This document shows positions 34,023-43,146 of a stretch of 64,000 nt of DNA, one piece after another. Where the stretch lies: assembly GCF_000284375.1 (NCBI RefSeq), contig NC_017249.1, forward strand, positions 3,698,001 to 3,762,000. Direction: 5' to 3'. The notes under the pieces were generated by a model that worked only from the letters and a program-made list of their open reading frames with translations, searched no databases and had not been told where the DNA came from. A program made the translations under genes and the position numbers. The DNA comes from Bradyrhizobium japonicum USDA 6 (lineage in GTDB: Bacteria; Pseudomonadota; Alphaproteobacteria; Rhizobiales; Xanthobacteraceae). Every line of letters starts with the position of its first letter. The stretch's first letter is position 1.

Positions 34023-34751
34023 GTGCCTCAGGACAAGACCGGCGACCCCCGACAAGCTGCGGGCAACAAATTATCGGTCCTGCGCAAGCACCCGATCTTC
34101 GCGGATCTGGAGCCGGAGGCGCTCGATCAGCTCTGCCGCTACGCCAAGCACACCACGGTGAAGCGCGGCGCGACGATCGCCGCCAAGGGCGATCCCGGCA
34201 ACAACCTGTTCGCGGTGATCACGGGAACAGTGAAGATTTCCTCTTCGTCGCCGGATGGAAGGAACGCTATTCTCAATCTGATCGGTCCTGGAGAAATCTT
34301 TGGCGAGATCGCGGTTCTCGATGGCGCGCCGCGCTCGGCCGACGCGACCGCCAACACCAATTGCGAACTCTACATCATCGACCGTCGCGACTTCCTGCCA
34401 TTCGTGAAGAGCCAGCCGGCGCTGGCGATGAAGTTCATCGAGCTGCTTTGCGCGCGCCTGCGCTGGACCAGCCAGCAGGTCGAGCAAGTGATCCTGCAAA
34501 ATCTGCCGGGCCGGCTTGCGAGCGCGCTGCTCGGTCTCACCGAAGAGCGCAAGTTAGACTCCGGCAGCGGCACGCTCGCCATCACGCAGCAGGAGATCAG
34601 CGAGATGGTGGGGATGACGCGCGAGAGCATCAACAAGCAATTGCGCGCCTGGGCCGGCCGCAACTGGGTTCGTCTCGAGCACGGCGCCATCGTCGTGCTG
34701 GATACCGATGCGTTGCGCGACCTCGCCGAGAGCGGCCTCGACGGCGAGTGA
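34023..34751 (+). CDS. Crp/Fnr family regulator (no Fe-S cysteines)
   Basis: A 242-residue protein with a cNMP-binding barrel (GDPGNNLFAVITGTVKI, GEIFGEIAVLDGAPRSADATA) and a Crp-type winged helix (ITQQEISEMVGMTRESINKQLRAW). It has no N-terminal cysteine cluster, and the recognition helix reads RESINK rather than ETVSR, so its DNA target should differ from the 32818 regulator. The phosphate-binding-cassette-like segment suggests a cyclic nucleotide or related ligand. The start is GTG at 34023; the 282 bases upstream hold no recognisable gene. Confidence 0.88.
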   Translation: MPQDKTGDPRQAAGNKLSVLRKHPIFADLEPEALDQLCRYAKHTTVKRGATIAAKGDPGNNLFAVITGTVKISSSSPDGRNAILNLIGPGEIFGEIAVLDGAPRSADATANTNCELYIIDRRDFLPFVKSQPALAMKFIELLCARLRWTSQQVEQVILQNLPGRLASALLGLTEERKLDSGSGTLAITQQEISEMVGMTRESINKQLRAWAGRNWVRLEHGAIVVLDTDALRDLAESGLDGE

Positions 34752-34755
34752 GGCC

Positions 34756-35538
34756 TCAGATCTGATTGTCGACGATGGCGACCGCTCGGGTCCACCCTGC
34801 GGACGCCCGCTCGATCTTTACCGGGAAGCATGAGACCGTGAATCCGGTCGACGGCAGCTTGTCGAGATTGTGCAGCTTCTCGAGATGGCAATAGCCGATG
34901 TGTCGTCCCGCCTTGTGACCTTCCCAGATCAGGCCGGCATCTTTTGTTTCGGCATATTTCTTCGCGGTGTAGACGAACGGTGCGTCCCAGCTCCAGCCGT
35001 CGGTGCCGGTCAGCCGCACACCGCGTTCGAGCAGGTACATGGTGGCCTCATAGCCCATGCCGCAGCCGGAGTTGACGTAGTCGGCCTGGCCGAATTTGGC
35101 GCCGGCGCTGGTGTTGACGACCACGATCTCCAGCGGCGACAGCGTGTGCCCGATCCGTTTCAGCTCCTTCTCGACATCGTCGGCAGTCACCACGTACCCA
35201 TCGGGCAGGTGGCGGAAGTCGAGCTTCACGCCGGGCTGCAGGCACCATTCGAGCGGCACCTCGTCGATCGTCCATGACCGCTCGCCGCGATTCATGGTCG
35301 GGTGGAAGTGCCAGGGCGCGTCGAGATGCGTGCCGTTGTGGGTGGACAGCGAGACCTGCTCGACCGCCCAGCCCTGGCCATCCGGCAAATCCTCCGCCTT
35401 GAGGCCGTCGAAGAACTGCAGCATGCGGGGCAGGCCCTGCTGGTGATCAATATACTGGATCGTCGGGTGATTGCCCGGCGGATCGGCCGTCGCGTCGTTT
35501 CCGAGCGGCACGGAAATATCGATCAGCTTCCGCGGCAT
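34756..35538 (-). CDS. Metal-dependent cyclase family protein (kynurenine formamidase-like)
   Basis: A 260-residue protein with the family metal-binding motif STHNGTHLDAPWHF (HxGTHxD) and a C-terminal GRHIGYCHLEKLHNLDKLP segment. Members hydrolyse amides or lactones such as N-formylkynurenine. Two ATGs at 35544 and 35538 are possible; the second is favoured because GAGGA is correctly spaced for it. It is convergent with the Crp-like gene and divergent from the TRAP transporter. Confidence 0.85.
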   Translation of the reverse strand: MPRKLIDISVPLGNDATADPPGNHPTIQYIDHQQGLPRMLQFFDGLKAEDLPDGQGWAVEQVSLSTHNGTHLDAPWHFHPTMNRGERSWTIDEVPLEWCLQPGVKLDFRHLPDGYVVTADDVEKELKRIGHTLSPLEIVVVNTSAGAKFGQADYVNSGCGMGYEATMYLLERGVRLTGTDGWSWDAPFVYTAKKYAETKDAGLIWEGHKAGRHIGYCHLEKLHNLDKLPSTGFTVSCFPVKIERASAGWTRAVAIVDNQI

Positions 35539-35684
35539 GGGCATTCCTCGCGATGTTCCGTTTCGGCGCATCTTGGGGGGCTCTACCTGTGGCGTCAAGT
35601 AACGGCCCGGTGCAGGCGATTTCGGAAAAACGAGGCCATTCGCCGATCGCGCGCTCGAAGTGATGCATGATAGATCGATGCAAC

Positions 35685-35706
35685 TCCAGCATTGATCGAT
35701 GCTGGA
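35685..35706. promoter_or_regulatory. Hyphenated palindrome, candidate operator
   Basis: Arms TCCAGCAT and ATGCTGGA are perfect inverted repeats around TGATCG. The word GATCGATGC also recurs as a direct repeat at 35673-35681 and 35694-35702. There is no T-tract, so an operator is more likely than a terminator. Confidence 0.4.
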
Positions 35707-35825
35707 TTTGGCTTGGACTCAGAATGCCGCCCGCCCTAGGGACGACGTAAGGATGGGGCGACCTTCATGTCTGCACCTCCAAGCCGCAACCAATAGCGGT
35801 CGATTCTAGAGCCAGAGGAACGACC

Positions 35826-36092
35826 ATGGACATGATGAGCATCGTCACCTTGCGTCCGGCATTGGCCGAACGGCGAGGCGGGATTAGAGGGAAGCCGGTA
35901 CCTGCCGCGCAAGTCCCCGCCGGAGAGGGCGCGATGAAGCTCGCACCTGCCCTCGCCGCGATCATCCACCAGTCAAATCCGCTCGACTCCGCCGCGCAAT
36001 CCTACCAAGGTGGTGCGTTTGTAACGCTTGACTTTACACCTGAAGTGGAGCGACCCAAGGCGGCCTGCAGCATCGGCTCAACGACAACATAA
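35826..36092 (+). CDS. Uncertain small open reading frame
   Basis: An 88-codon frame with AGAGGA six bases before its ATG, ending 21 bases before the TRAP binding protein. The product has no recognisable domain, signal peptide or membrane span and is rich in Pro, Ala and Arg. It may be fortuitous in a GC-rich leader. Confidence 0.25.
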   Translation: MDMMSIVTLRPALAERRGGIRGKPVPAAQVPAGEGAMKLAPALAAIIHQSNPLDSAAQSYQGGAFVTLDFTPEVERPKAACSIGSTTT

Positions 36093-36113
36093 TCAACTCA
36101 GGAGGAAGCCCAG

Positions 36114-37085
36114 ATGAAGACACTCACCGGTATCATCGCAGCCGCCGTACTGGCGGTCTCAGCGCCACTCGCGACCGCACGCGATTTCCGTTCGGCCGAC
36201 ATCCACCCCGCCGATTATCCGACCGTCGAGGCCGTCAGGTTCATGGGCAAGCAGCTCGCGACGGCGAGCGGCGGCAAGCTCGGCGTGAAGGTGTTTCCCA
36301 ATGGAGCCCTGGGCTCCGAAAAGGACACCATCGAGCAGCTGAAGATCGGCGCCCTCGACATGATGCGGATCAACGCATCGCCGTTGAACAACTTCGTGCC
36401 TGAAACCATCGCGTTGTGCCTGCCCTTCGTCTTCCGCGACACGCAGCACATGCGCACCGTCCTTGACGGACCGATCGGCGACGAGATCCTCGCAGCCATG
36501 GAGCCGGCCGGCCTGGTCGGGCTTGCCTATTACGACAGCGGCGCCCGCTCCATCTACACCGTCAAGGCGCCGGTCAAGTCGCTCGCCGACCTCAAGGGCC
36601 TGAAGATCCGCGTCCAGCAGTCCGACCTCTGGGTCGGCATGATCCAGAGCCTCGGTGCCAATCCGACGCCGATGCCTTATGGCGAAGTCTACACCGCGCT
36701 CAAGACGGGCCTGGTGGACGCAGCCGAGAACAACTGGCCCTCCTACGAGTCTTCGCGTCACTTCGAGGCCGCCAAGTTCTACAACGTGACCGAGCACTCG
36801 CTCGCGCCCGAAGTTCTCGTGATGTCCAAGAAGGTCTGGGACACGTTGAGCAAGGAGGATCAGGCGATGGTCCGCAAGGCGGCCAAGGAATCGGTGCCGG
36901 TCATGCGCAAGCTCTGGGACGATCGCGAGCAGGCTTCCCGCAAGACCGTCGAAGCCGCAGGCGTTCAGGTCGTGACCATCGCCAACAAGACGGAATTCGT
37001 CGACGCGATGAAGCCGGTGTACGACAAGTTCGCAGGTGACGAAAAGCTGAAGGGCCTCGTCAAGCGGATCCAGGACACGAAGTAA
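36114..37085 (+). CDS. dctP: TRAP transporter substrate-binding protein (DctP)
   Basis: A 323-residue periplasmic binding protein with a signal peptide (MKTLTGIIAAAVLAVSAPLATA). It has the DctP-family pattern: GPNGALGSEKDT-like VFPNGALGSEKDTIEQLK, LKGLKIRVQQS with the conserved arginine that binds a carboxylate, and GEVYTALKTGLVDAAENNWPSYESS. AGGAGG precedes the ATG. The ligand is an organic acid of unknown identity. It heads dctPQM. Confidence 0.93.
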   Translation: MKTLTGIIAAAVLAVSAPLATARDFRSADIHPADYPTVEAVRFMGKQLATASGGKLGVKVFPNGALGSEKDTIEQLKIGALDMMRINASPLNNFVPETIALCLPFVFRDTQHMRTVLDGPIGDEILAAMEPAGLVGLAYYDSGARSIYTVKAPVKSLADLKGLKIRVQQSDLWVGMIQSLGANPTPMPYGEVYTALKTGLVDAAENNWPSYESSRHFEAAKFYNVTEHSLAPEVLVMSKKVWDTLSKEDQAMVRKAAKESVPVMRKLWDDREQASRKTVEAAGVQVVTIANKTEFVDAMKPVYDKFAGDEKLKGLVKRIQDTK

Positions 37086-37161
37086 GACCACAGCGTCGGG
37101 TCCGGCGTCGCCGCGAGGCGGGCGCCGGACCCTCGCGAAGGGGACGCGCAAGGAGACGCCG

Positions 37162-37710
37162 ATGACAGACCCACATGTCGCAAGCCACGAACAGGAGGTA
37201 ACCGGCCGACCGTCGACCGGCCTGCTGTCGCGGATCAACGCCGTCGTTGCTCGCCTCGGCATGTATCTGTCCGTGACCGGCCTGCTCGTCATCGTCACCA
37301 TCGTGTTCTACCAGGTGTTCGGACGTTACGTGCTCAATTCGAGCCCGACCTGGACCGAGAACCTTGCGCTGGTCCTGATCCTGTATGTCACGCTGATCGG
37401 CGCCGCCGTCGGCGTTCGCGACGCCGGACACATCGGCATGGACAGCTTGCTGGTGATGCTTCCGGATCATCTGCGAGAGAAGATCGAGCTCGTGATCCAC
37501 GTTCTGGTGGCCGTGTTCGGCATTGCGATGGCGTACAATGGCTGGATCCTCGGAGCGTCGGTCGGAACCGTGAAGATCCCCAATCTCGGGCTCCCCGAGG
37601 TCATCCGCTACGTCCCGCTGATCGCCTCCGGCGTCCTCATCGTCTCCTTTTCAATCGAGCACATCATTGCGCTCCTGCGCGGCGAGGAGGTCGTCCCCTC
37701 ATGGAACTGA
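37162..37710 (+). CDS. dctQ: TRAP transporter small permease (DctQ)
   Basis: A 182-residue membrane protein with four predicted spans. It shows the DctQ-type segment FYQVFGRYVLNSSPTWTENLALVLILYVTLIG broken over helix 1 and 2, and GVRDAGHIGMD. It supports assembly of the large permease. Its stop overlaps the DctM start by ten bases. Confidence 0.92.
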   Translation: MTDPHVASHEQEVTGRPSTGLLSRINAVVARLGMYLSVTGLLVIVTIVFYQVFGRYVLNSSPTWTENLALVLILYVTLIGAAVGVRDAGHIGMDSLLVMLPDHLREKIELVIHVLVAVFGIAMAYNGWILGASVGTVKIPNLGLPEVIRYVPLIASGVLIVSFSIEHIIALLRGEEVVPSWN

Positions 37711-38993
37711 TCATTCTCGGCGCAACCTTCTTCGGCTTCCTGATCCTCGGCGTACCTGTCGCCTTCGCGATCGGCCTCTCGGCGATTTGCACCATCCTCT
37801 ACGAAGGCCTGCCGGTCGCCGTCATCTTTCAGCAGATGATGTCGGGGATGAACATCTTCTCCTTCCTTGCCATCCCGTTCTTCGTCTTCAGCGGTGAGCT
37901 GATGCTGCATGGCGGGGTAGCCGACAAGATCGTGCAGCTCGCCAAGAATCTCGTCGGACACATCCGCGGCGGGCTCGGCATGTCGAACGTGGTCGCCTGC
38001 ACGCTGTTCGGCGGCGTCTCCGGCTCGCCCGTGGCCGACGTGTCGGCGATGGGCGCGGTGATGATCCCGATGATGAAGAAAGAGGGTTTCGACACCGACT
38101 ACGCGGTCAACGTCACCACCCACGCTTCGCTGGTGGGCGCGCTCATGCCGACCAGCCACAACATGATCATCTATGCGCTCGCCGCGGGCGGCAAGGTCTC
38201 GATCGGCGCGCTGATCGCGGCCGGCCTCCTGCCGGCGCTCGTGCTGATGGTGTGCATGCTGGTTGCCGCCTACGCGGTCGCGGTGAAGCGCGGCTATCCC
38301 GCCGGCAAGTTCCCGGGCTGGGCCGAGGTGTTCCGCTCGTTCGCGGCCGCGCTGCCCGGCCTGCTGATCGTCGGCATTATCCTGGCGGGCATCCTGTCCG
38401 GCGTCTTCACGGCAACTGAATCCGCAGCCGTCGCGGTCACCTACACGATCCTGCTGACGTTCTTCATCTACCGCACCATGACCTTGCCGAACTTCCTGCG
38501 GGCTGCCGCCAAGGCCGTGAAGACGACGGGCGTGGTGCTGCTGCTGATCGGCGTCTCCACCATGTTCCAGTATTTGATGGGGCTCTACGAGGTGGCCGAC
38601 TTCGCCGGCGACTTGATGAGCAAGGTGTCCTCGCAACCCTGGGTCATCTTCCTGCTCATCAACGTCATCCTGTTCGTGCTCGGCACGTTCATGGACATGG
38701 CGGCGACCATCCTGATCTGCACTCCGATCTTCCTGCCGATCGCGATGAAGGCGGGCATGGATCCGGTGCAATTCGGCATGCTGATGCTGATCAACTGCGC
38801 GCTGGGGCTGAACACCCCGCCGGTCGGAACGACGCAGTTCGTCGGTTGCGCCATCGGCGGCATCTCGGTGGGTGCGGTGATGCGTACCATCCTGCCGTTC
38901 TATGCCGCCCTGATCGCAGCTCTGATGTTCGTGACCTACGTCCCCGCGTTCTCGCTGTGGCTGCCCCGCCTGCTGATGGGCTACAAGGGATAG
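37701..38993 (+). CDS. dctM: TRAP transporter large permease (DctM)
   Basis: A 430-residue protein with about twelve hydrophobic segments. Family motifs include FVFSGELMLHGGVADKIVQLA, GGVSGSPVADVSAMGAVMIPMM and LNTPPVGTTQFVG. It imports the DctP-bound organic acid using a sodium gradient. It overlaps dctQ and is followed 22 bases later by an SDR gene. Confidence 0.94.
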   Translation: MELIILGATFFGFLILGVPVAFAIGLSAICTILYEGLPVAVIFQQMMSGMNIFSFLAIPFFVFSGELMLHGGVADKIVQLAKNLVGHIRGGLGMSNVVACTLFGGVSGSPVADVSAMGAVMIPMMKKEGFDTDYAVNVTTHASLVGALMPTSHNMIIYALAAGGKVSIGALIAAGLLPALVLMVCMLVAAYAVAVKRGYPAGKFPGWAEVFRSFAAALPGLLIVGIILAGILSGVFTATESAAVAVTYTILLTFFIYRTMTLPNFLRAAAKAVKTTGVVLLLIGVSTMFQYLMGLYEVADFAGDLMSKVSSQPWVIFLLINVILFVLGTFMDMAATILICTPIFLPIAMKAGMDPVQFGMLMLINCALGLNTPPVGTTQFVGCAIGGISVGAVMRTILPFYAALIAALMFVTYVPAFSLWLPRLLMGYKG

Positions 38994-39015
38994 CAGCAAC
39001 AGGGAGAATCCGTTC

Positions 39016-39822
39016 GTGACTGACTATCGCAAGCTCTTCGATCTCACCGGCAAGACCGCCGTGGTGCTCGGCGCCGCCTCGGGCATCGGCAAATCGTCGG
39101 CCGAGGCGCTGGCCGGGCTCGGCGCCCGCGTCGTTTGCGCAGATCGTGCGCTTGACGCCGCTGAGGCGACGGCAGCCGGCATTCGCGACAAGGGCGGCTG
39201 GGCGGAAGCAGCTAGCTGCGACGCCGCGAGCGCTGCGGACGTCAATGCGCTGGCTAAAATCGTGATGCAGAAATTTGCGCGGCTCGACATCGCCGTGACG
39301 ACGCCGGGGCTCAACATCCGCAAGACCATCCTCGACTACACCGAGGAGGATCTCGACCGCGTTCTCAATCTCAACGTCAAGGGCACGGTCTGGTTCTTCC
39401 AGGCCTTCGGCCGCATCATGGTCGAGCAGAAGGGCGGCAGCATCATCGCCTGCTCCTCGGTGCGCGCGGTCACCATCGAGCCGGGCCTTGGCGTCTACGG
39501 CTCGACCAAGGCGGCCATCGGCCTCCTGGTGAAGGGCTTTGCTTCAGAGGTCGGCCACGCTGGCGTCCGCGTCAACGCGATCGCGCCGAGCATTGCCGAG
39601 ACCGCGCTGACCGGCCCGTTCAAGCAGCGGCCCGATATCTACAATCTCTACGCCGGCCACACCGTGTTCAACCGCTGGAGCAGTGCCGACGAGGTCGCGA
39701 CGGCGGTCGCCTATCTTGCTTCGGACGCCGCGAGCTATGTCAGCGGCAGCACGCTGTTCGTCGACGGCGGCTGGACCGCGGTCGATGGTCCGCCGACCGG
39801 TCTCACCCAGTTGCATAAATAG
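39016..39822 (+). CDS. SDR family oxidoreductase
   Basis: A 268-residue short-chain dehydrogenase. It has VLGAASGIGKSS (cofactor), CSSVRA with the catalytic serine, YGSTKAAIG (YxxxK) and the C-terminal VSGSTLFVDGGWTAVDG. The canonical NAG motif reads TPG (VTTPGLNIR). The start is GTG at 39016 with AGGGAGA upstream. It follows dctM closely and probably oxidises the imported hydroxy acid or sugar acid. Confidence 0.9.
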   Translation: MTDYRKLFDLTGKTAVVLGAASGIGKSSAEALAGLGARVVCADRALDAAEATAAGIRDKGGWAEAASCDAASAADVNALAKIVMQKFARLDIAVTTPGLNIRKTILDYTEEDLDRVLNLNVKGTVWFFQAFGRIMVEQKGGSIIACSSVRAVTIEPGLGVYGSTKAAIGLLVKGFASEVGHAGVRVNAIAPSIAETALTGPFKQRPDIYNLYAGHTVFNRWSSADEVATAVAYLASDAASYVSGSTLFVDGGWTAVDGPPTGLTQLHK

Positions 39823-39837
39823 GGCGGCCGTCGGCAC

Positions 39838-40536
39838 CTAGCCGGTAAAGCCCATGCTCCGGCGCAGCTCCTTCCGGTCTGCGCCGGTCAGCAGCGCGAT
39901 CAGCGCGGCCGCTTCTGTCGGATGTGCGGCCCGCGCGGTCACGGCGGCCGTGTACATCGTCACGAGCTCGCAGCCCTGCGGCAGCGATCCTGACAGCGCG
40001 ATGCCGTCGGTCGCGATGATCTCGGTCGCCTGCGTGCATCCGATCGGCCGTGCGGCGGTGGACGACGCCAGCTCCCGCATCGCGGTCGCTCCGTTCGGAA
40101 AGATCTTGAGACGCGATGCGACCTCATAGGCGATCCCAAGCTGGTCCAGCACTCTTGCGACATGCTGTCCCGCGGTCGAGGCTTTGGTGTCCGGAACGTA
40201 GATGGCATCCGCGGATCGCAGCACCTCGCGCAGATCGGCCTCAGTCTTCACCGTGACTTTCGGATCGCGGTTACGGACCGCCAGCGCGGTCTCGACCCGG
40301 CCGATATCTGCGATCGAGGAGGGGACGACGAGCTTCTCCGCGGCAAGCTTCGCAAGGAGCGCCTGCGTCAGGATCACGAGATCCGCCGACGTGCTGGCGC
40401 GCAGCTTGTCGGCCATGATGCCGACCGCGCCGAACTCGCCATCGATGCCGAATCCGGTCCGCGTCTTGAAAGGCTCGCTGAGGCCGCGCACGAGGCCTTG
40501 CGCCGCGCCGCCGCTCAAAATGGTCACTGTCGTCAC
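39838..40536 (-). CDS. ModA-like substrate-binding protein without signal peptide
   Basis: A 232-residue type II periplasmic-binding-fold protein resembling molybdate-binding proteins (VTILSGGAAQGLVRGLSEPF, ADLVILTQALLAKL, YTAAVTARAAHPTEAAALI). It starts directly at the first beta strand with no export signal, so it should be cytoplasmic. The start is GTG at 40536 in a GTGA overlap with the molybdenum hydroxylase stop, with GGAG upstream. It may help handle molybdate or cofactor for the hydroxylase, or bind the substrate; either is inference. Confidence 0.75.
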   Translation of the reverse strand: MTTVTILSGGAAQGLVRGLSEPFKTRTGFGIDGEFGAVGIMADKLRASTSADLVILTQALLAKLAAEKLVVPSSIADIGRVETALAVRNRDPKVTVKTEADLREVLRSADAIYVPDTKASTAGQHVARVLDQLGIAYEVASRLKIFPNGATAMRELASSTAARPIGCTQATEIIATDGIALSGSLPQGCELVTMYTAAVTARAAHPTEAAALIALLTGADRKELRRSMGFTG

Positions 40537-42664
40537 GATGCAAGCTCCATGGCTGCGATGATCTTGTCGCGCGTGATCGGCAGGTCGCGTACGCGCACGC
40601 CGAGGCAATCGTAGACCGCATTGGCGATCGCCGCCGTCACGGGGCCGTGCGCGGCCTCGCCGGCGCCGACCGGCTCGATCTCCGGCCGCTGGATGATTTC
40701 GACATCCACCGCCGGCACCTCGCTGAAAGTCAGGATCGGGTAGTCCGTCCATGACGTTGAGGTGATGCGCGTCCGGTCGAAGCGGACGCGTTCCTTCAGC
40801 ACCCAGCTCGTGGCCTGGATCGCACCGCCCTCGATCTGGTTGATGACGCCGTCCGGATTGATGGCCTCGCCGACGTCGACTGCAAGCGTCAACCGCCGGA
40901 CGCGAATGTCGTCGGTGCCTTCGATCTCCGCGATCGCGGCGCAATAGGCGCCCGTGTTCTTGTAGCGGGCGAAGCCGACGCCATGGCCGATGCCAGACTG
41001 TTTTTGCGGTTTCCACTGCGCGCGGCGTGCCGCGGCGCGAATGACGTCGCTGGCGCGCTCGTCGCGGAGACAACGCAGGCGGAACGCGATCGGGTCCTCG
41101 CCGCGCAGGACCGCGATCTCGTCGAGTATGGATTCGATCGCGAACACATTACCTTGCCCGCCCAGGGTCCGCAGCGCCGACGTGCGCACCGGCATCGTCA
41201 GCAACCGGTGGCTCGTGATGGTCCAGGCCGGAAGGTCGTAGAGTGGAACGGAGTTGCGGTCGCCGCCCCGCCATTGGCGGCCGGTGGGTTCGTCGAGATC
41301 ATGCGCGGGTAGGGGGGCGCGATCTCGGTCGCCGCAAGCAGCGCCGGCTGCGCCGCGCGTCCCGGCCGCGCGGCGTGGCCGTTGCTCCAGATCGCATGGC
41401 GCCAGCTGACGATCTCGCTGTCCGCATCGAGGTCGGCCTCGATCTCGATGGCCATCGCTGCGCCAAACGGCGCATGAGACATCTCGTCATGGCGCGACCA
41501 CTGCACCCGCACCGGGCGGCCGCCGGCGGCTTTCGCCAGCAACACAGCATCGAGCGCGACGTCGTCGGCCGCATTGTGCCCATAGCAGCCGGCCCCCTCC
41601 ATATGCTCGACGACGATGTTTTCGGCCGGCAGCTCGAGCACGATCGCAAGATCGGCGCGCAGCAGATAGACGCCCTGGCTGTGTGTCCAGACATGGATAC
41701 GATCGCCGTCCCATCGCGCCATGGCGCAAGATGGCGCGATCGAGGCGTGTGCGATGTAGGGACGGGTGTATTGCCGGCGAAGGGTGCGCGCAGCTCTCTT
41801 CGTCGTTGCCGCTGCTCTGGTGTCGATGACGGTGGTTTCGACCGGCTGGCTCTTCAGAAAGCCTGCGAGATCGTCTTCGTCGGGCAACGGCTCGCCGGCC
41901 GACCATGTTGCGCCCTTGCGCAAGGCTTTCAGTGCGGCTTCCGCCGCAGCCTCGCTATCGGCAACCACGCCGGCAAAGCCGCCGTCGCGGACGATCGCGA
42001 GGAGGCCCGGAACGGCGCGCGCCGCCGTGTCGTCGAGCGCGGTCAGTCTGGCACCCGAGATGTCAGGCCGCAGCACGCGGCCGTGTGCCAGGTCCGGCAG
42101 CGCGCAATCGTGAATGAAGCGCGGTCGCGCGAACACCTTGTCGGGAATGTCGACCCGCTGGACCGAATGTCCGGCGACACCGCGTGTGGCAGCGGGCTTC
42201 GCCACGGCGCCCGCGGTGGCGTCGCGGTCGAGCGAGACGTCGCCAGCCAGCTCCCAATAGCTGGTCCTGACATTGCCGGGACCCGAGATCGTGCCGTCAT
42301 CGACATCGAGCAGCGCCGCATCGACGCCGAGACGCTCTGATGCGGCAGCGAGGAAGCGCTGGCGCACCTCGGCGCAGACATGTCGCAGCGCGCGGCCGGA
42401 TTGCTGGACCGAGAGGCTGCCCGAGGTGACACCCTCGTTCGGGCTGGCCGCCGTCGAGGCGCGGATCAGCTCGATCCTGCCGATATCGACGTCGAGCTCG
42501 TCCGCGGCGATCTGCGCCAGCGCCGTGACGATGCCCTGGCCGATCTCGACCTTGCCGGGCGAAATTGCGACACCGCCTTCGCCGCTGAACCGCACCCAGG
42601 ACGACAGCTTTGGATTGGCCGCGAGGCTAACCGGCAGTTTCGGGACGGGGGACGGCATACTCAT
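40533..42664 (-). pseudogene. Molybdenum hydroxylase large subunit (xanthine dehydrogenase / isoquinoline oxidoreductase type), frameshifted
   Basis: Two overlapping frames together make one large molybdopterin-binding subunit. The N-terminal part (MSMPSPVPKL to about nucleotide 41270) contains the family domains. The C-terminal part resumes with RNSVPLYDLPAWTITSH and ends GVRVRDLPITRDKIIAAMEL. The switch falls in a CCCC run at 41266-41269: adding one base restores NGGGGDRNSVP, the family pattern. The full span is 2132 bases, one short of 711 codons. The start overlaps the small-subunit stop (ATGA). Either the gene is disrupted or there is a sequencing error. Confidence 0.85.
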
Positions 42665-43131
42665 GATGTCGCCGTCTCCGCTGCCGCGCGCAGCACGGCG
42701 CGGACCATGCGATTGTGCGATCCGCAGCGGCACAGATTGCGATCGAGCGCGGCTCTGACCTCGGTCTCCGTCGGCGAGGGATTGCGCTTCAGCAGCGCCG
42801 CCGCGCTGATCAGGATCCCCGAGACGCAATAGCCGCATTGCATCGCCTGCTCGGAGACGAAGGCGCGTTGCAGCGGATGCGGCCGCTCGGCCGTGCCGAG
42901 GCCTTCCACCGTAACGACGTCCTTGTCCGCCACCGACCACATCGGCATGTCGCAGGAGGCCATCGCGCGGTCGCCGACCATGACGTAACAGGCCCCGCAC
43001 TCACCGGCCCCGCAGCCGAAATGCGCACCCGTGATGCCGAGCCGGCCGCGCAGCACATCGAGCAGTGTCTGGTCGGGATCGGCATCCACAGCCATCGCCG
43101 CGCCGTTGAGCTGAAATTGAATGGTCGGCAT
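42661..43131 (-). CDS. Molybdenum hydroxylase [2Fe-2S] small subunit
   Basis: A 156-residue two-domain iron-sulfur protein. The N-terminal ferredoxin-like cluster is ligated by CGAGECGAC and a fourth cysteine (MASC). The C-terminal helical domain binds the second cluster with CGYC and CRCG. It transfers electrons from the molybdenum subunit encoded next to it to an external acceptor. No FAD subunit is present, as in isoquinoline/aldehyde oxidoreductases that pass electrons to cytochromes. Confidence 0.93.
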   Translation of the reverse strand: MPTIQFQLNGAAMAVDADPDQTLLDVLRGRLGITGAHFGCGAGECGACYVMVGDRAMASCDMPMWSVADKDVVTVEGLGTAERPHPLQRAFVSEQAMQCGYCVSGILISAAALLKRNPSPTETEVRAALDRNLCRCGSHNRMVRAVLRAAAETATS

Positions 43132-43146
43132 GATCGCTCTACGGCC

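Larger units (their letters stand above)
35539..36113. other. 575-base intergenic region upstream of the TRAP transporter
   Basis: It separates the divergent cyclase and TRAP genes. It holds a 22-base hyphenated palindrome (35685-35706) and one weak open reading frame (35826-36092). No conserved protein or RNA was recognised in the remainder. It is the natural place for operators of both units. Confidence 0.6.
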
